DNA from: Bryobacterales bacterium
GTDB taxonomy: Bacteria; Acidobacteriota; Terriglobia; Bryobacterales; Bryobacteraceae
Reading direction: 5' to 3'
DNA length: 7,699 nt
NCBI GenBank assembly: GCA_025462985.1
Contig: JAOAPP010000737.1
Location: 1-7,699, forward strand
Shown here: in pieces, positions 5,718 through 7,699 of the stretch
Numbering within the stretch: the first letter of the stretch is position 1
Layout of the letters: every line of letters starts with the position of its first letter
Made by a program: the position numbers and the translations under genes
The notes under the pieces: generated by a model
The model's input: the letters and a program-made list of their open reading frames with translations, nothing else
What the model was told of the DNA's origin: nothing
Database searches by the model: none

Positions 5718-7297
5718 TTGAGTCGAAATGTGAAGAGAGTGTCTCCGGCCGCGACGAGCACATATTGTTTGCCGTCCAGCATGTAGGAGATCGGTCCCGC
5801 GCTCGGTGATGCAGTAAGCCCTGCGTGCCATAGCAGCTTGCCGTTAGCGGGATCGAAGGCCACCAGGTAATTCTCGTTGCCGGTGAACAGAAGCTTTCCA
5901 GCAGTCGTGAGTATGGATGAGATCCCGCTGCCGTTCGGCCAGTCGTGACGCCAGCAGATCTTACCGGTCTTATAGTCGATTGCCAGCAGCGCGCCGCCAT
6001 CGCTCCCGACCACGTTGTCCAGGCCTCCCCAGCCCTCCGGACGTTCCTCCGTGTCTGTGAGATAGAACATGCTGAAGGTTCGATTCGATCCGACATAAAG
6101 AAAACCTGTATCGGGGCTGAAACTGGGAGCTGGCCAGTTCGTTGCTCCGCCGGAAGCAGGCGAGACCAGCACACCGTCGACCGTCGGATACTTCGCCGGA
6201 TTCGGGACTGGCTGCCCCTTGTCGTTCAATCTCTCGGCCCAATTGAGCGTGTCGATAAACGGTTTTGTCAGAATGTTCTCGCACGTCTTTCGGTACAGCA
6301 CGAACAAGTAACCGTTGCGGCTCGCATGCGCCAGCAGTTTGCGTTTTTGCCCGTTGATCTCGCCGTCAAAAAGAACTGGCGTCTCGGTGGCATCCCAGTC
6401 ATGCACGTCGTGCGGTGACACCTGGTAATACCAGACCAATTTGCCGGTATCCGGGTTCAGGGCCACGATGGAACACGTATAAAGGTTGTCGCCCTTGCGG
6501 CTCTTCTCCGCCATGACGGGATTCGGATTGCCGGTGCCCAGGTAGTAAAGATTCAACTCGGGATCGTAGGTGCCGGGCATCCAGGTCTGTCCAGTGCCGT
6601 GAGCCGCAGCATACTCGTCGGGCCAGGTTTCGATGCCGGGTTGGCCTTTGCGCGGTGTGGTCCACCACTTCCATTGGAGCGCGCCCGTTTCGGGATCACG
6701 CGATTCGAGAAAGCCGGGGTTGTCGAGGTGATCTCCTCCAATCCCAACCAGGATATGATTGCCCACCACAACTGGTGCGACCGTTGACGTATAGTCAAGC
6801 TTCGGATCGGCAATCTCGACCTTCCATCGCTCCTTTCCGGTGTCCGCGTCAAGACTGACCAGGTGGCTGTCTGGCGTTTCAAAGAACAGCCAGTTCTCGT
6901 ACATGCCCAGACCGCGGTTGCCGATGGTGCTCCCTGTATTCGGCGGGTACTGATAGTGCCAGATTTCACGGCCGGTGCGGATATCGGCAGCCCACACGTT
7001 GTTGGGCGCAGTTAAATACAGAACGTCGTTGACCAGCAGCGGAGTCGACTTGATCTGCGTGGTAGGACCCGTGTTCGATCCGCTGAACCGCGCGGCCCAT
7101 GCCAGCGACAGGTTCTGCACGTTTGACGAATTGATCTGTTTCAGGTCGCTGAAGCGGCGGCCCGAATAGTCACCGTTATAAGTCGGCCAACTGGTAGTCG
7201 GATTCTGGCGCAACGCCGCGGGATCCAGCCCTTGACCTTGCAGCCAGGCGGAACATGCGGTGAGCATAAATATGAGTAAGTGTCGGGATGCAATCAT
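5705..7297 (-). CDS. PQQ-dependent dehydrogenase-like beta-propeller protein ('empty quinoprotein' type)
   Basis: The 530-residue protein is built like a type I quinoprotein alcohol dehydrogenase, an eight-bladed periplasmic propeller. SWPTYNGDYSGRRFSDLKQI (36-55) is the usual N-terminal signature. Tryptophan-docking repeats of the form D-x-x-TG-x-x-x-W recur near 105-113, 150-158, 201-209, 281-289, 441-449 and 482-490. Asn257 in GTGNPNP and Asp302 in PHDVHDWD (296-302) match a calcium ligand and the catalytic base. In contrast, the Glu ligand column (GGAE-x-G-x-RG in relatives) reads GGDHLDNPGF here (187-196), and the vicinal Cys pair before NRG (127-129) is absent. There is no fused cytochrome domain. 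These losses agree with what I recall of the acidobacterial 'acido-empty-quinoprotein' families, so PQQ binding and catalysis are uncertain. The N-terminus could be a lipoprotein signal (LTAC, Cys15). The ATG overlaps the stop of the upstream cytochrome gene as ATGA, implying coupled translation. Confidence 0.88.
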   Translation of the reverse strand: MIASRHLLIFMLTACSAWLQGQGLDPAALRQNPTTSWPTYNGDYSGRRFSDLKQINSSNVQNLSLAWAARFSGSNTGPTTQIKSTPLLVNDVLYLTAPNNVWAADIRTGREIWHYQYPPNTGSTIGNRGLGMYENWLFFETPDSHLVSLDADTGKERWKVEIADPKLDYTSTVAPVVVGNHILVGIGGDHLDNPGFLESRDPETGALQWKWWTTPRKGQPGIETWPDEYAAAHGTGQTWMPGTYDPELNLYYLGTGNPNPVMAEKSRKGDNLYTCSIVALNPDTGKLVWYYQVSPHDVHDWDATETPVLFDGEINGQKRKLLAHASRNGYLFVLYRKTCENILTKPFIDTLNWAERLNDKGQPVPNPAKYPTVDGVLVSPASGGATNWPAPSFSPDTGFLYVGSNRTFSMFYLTDTEERPEGWGGLDNVVGSDGGALLAIDYKTGKICWRHDWPNGSGISSILTTAGKLLFTGNENYLVAFDPANGKLLWHAGLTASPSAGPISYMLDGKQYVLVAAGDTLFTFRLNQPS

Positions 7298-7698
7298 TTG
7301 AGGCTCGCCAGATAAGCAGTGACGTTATGAATGTCAGCGTCGGTATACTTCTGCAGAAGTTGGGAGTGCGCGGCGAGCGGGTCATGAATGACTACCGCCG
7401 GCGTCTCGCCGTCGCGTGCAAAAGAATGGAAGTGTCCATCCGCGTCTCGCAGTGAGACGGTAAAGTCATCGATGCGGTCGAGGGTTCCGGAGATCGACTT
7501 ACCGGATGGGAGGCTCACTGTAACGGTTGGTTTAGCAGCTCCGGACCGCGCGCCCTTCCTGCCCCCCGGGTGAAGCCACAGCGCCTGCAGCGCAAGAGCC
7601 TCGTGCTTGGATCCGATGCTGGCAAGATCGCCAGTCGGGGAGTGACAGGCGTTGCAACCCCCGGCGGAGTTGAAATACTGCTGACCCTTCTTCGCATC
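7294..7698 (-). CDS. C-terminal part of a c-type cytochrome with an inserted beta-barrel-like segment
   Basis: The frame is open from the right edge (codon 7698-7696) to a TGA at 7296-7294, giving 134 visible residues; start and signal peptide lie outside the window. Visible residues 15-19 are CNACH (7656-7642), the haem c attachment motif, preceded by GQQYFNSAGG as in class I cytochromes. The C-terminus (about 112-134) is the expected closing helix, KYTDADIHNVTAYLASLK. Between them, residues about 57-94 read like a small five-strand barrel (VTVSLPSGKSISGTLDRIDD, then FTVSLRDADG). There is no methionine in the visible part, so the sixth haem ligand may be a histidine such as His105 or His111, or the haem may be five-coordinate. 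The gene ends in a 4-base overlap with the quinoprotein gene, and the pair fits an electron donor and acceptor in the periplasm. Internal GTG at 7518 falls inside the cytochrome and is not a start. Confidence 0.85.
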   Translation of the reverse strand, partial: DAKKGQQYFNSAGGCNACHSPTGDLASIGSKHEALALQALWLHPGGRKGARSGAAKPTVTVSLPSGKSISGTLDRIDDFTVSLRDADGHFHSFARDGETPAVVIHDPLAAHSQLLQKYTDADIHNVTAYLASLK

Positions 7699-7699
7699 G

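Noticed and set aside
5945..6418. 157-codon plus-strand frame
   Set aside because: Lies inside the quinoprotein gene on the opposite strand; no motif or ribosome binding site.
7294..7518. Separate 74-residue protein starting at GTG 7518
   Set aside because: The same frame runs on without a stop to the right edge and includes a CNACH haem motif, so this is the end of a longer cytochrome.
1..7699. Mobile element, CRISPR array, tRNA or defence system
   Set aside because: No transposase, integrase, direct-repeat array, terminal inverted repeats, tRNA-like fold or defence gene could be found on reading both strands.

Overview
The window looks like ordinary chromosomal DNA from an acidobacterium, most likely in the Terriglobia/Bryobacterales range. 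The strongest marker is a 'duplicated orphan' FtsX-type permease (ADOP) encoded directly ahead of a small PadR regulator, a pairing expanded in Acidobacteriota. A partial basic protein at the left edge and a PQQ-dehydrogenase-like protein of the 'empty quinoprotein' type at the right point the same way. These family assignments come from motif reading and memory of the families, not from a search.

Left part, plus strand: the end of an unrecognised, highly charged acidobacterial protein (open at the left edge), a 116-base gap with a good sigma-70-like promoter inside a 31-base dyad (470-500), then the ADOP permease (538-3192) and, four bases later, the PadR regulator (3197-3529). The latter two form an operon, and PadR is a plausible regulator of its own operon through the dyad.

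Middle: a secreted BON-domain protein on the minus strand (3537-4175) converges on padR with 7 bases between the stop codons. A Tat-exported GH29 alpha-L-fucosidase with a C-terminal discoidin-like domain (4233-5717) reads divergently from it. The two share a 57-base control region so short that both transcripts may be nearly leaderless.

Right part, minus strand: a c-type cytochrome (open at the right edge, stop at 7294) overlaps by ATGA the start of a PQQ-dehydrogenase-like beta-propeller protein (5705-7297). That gene runs tail to tail into the fucosidase gene with a 13-base overlap. The two minus-strand genes read as one periplasmic redox unit in which the quinoprotein would pass electrons to the cytochrome. 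However, the propeller has lost the usual calcium-ligand glutamate and the vicinal cysteine pair, and the cytochrome carries a small beta-barrel-like segment between its haem site and its terminal helix and has no visible methionine ligand.

No tRNA, rRNA, CRISPR array, insertion sequence or phage gene is visible. The genes are packed tightly; the only gap above 100 bases is 422-537. I see no clearly new multi-gene system. The most unusual element is the cytochrome/empty-quinoprotein pair at the right edge.
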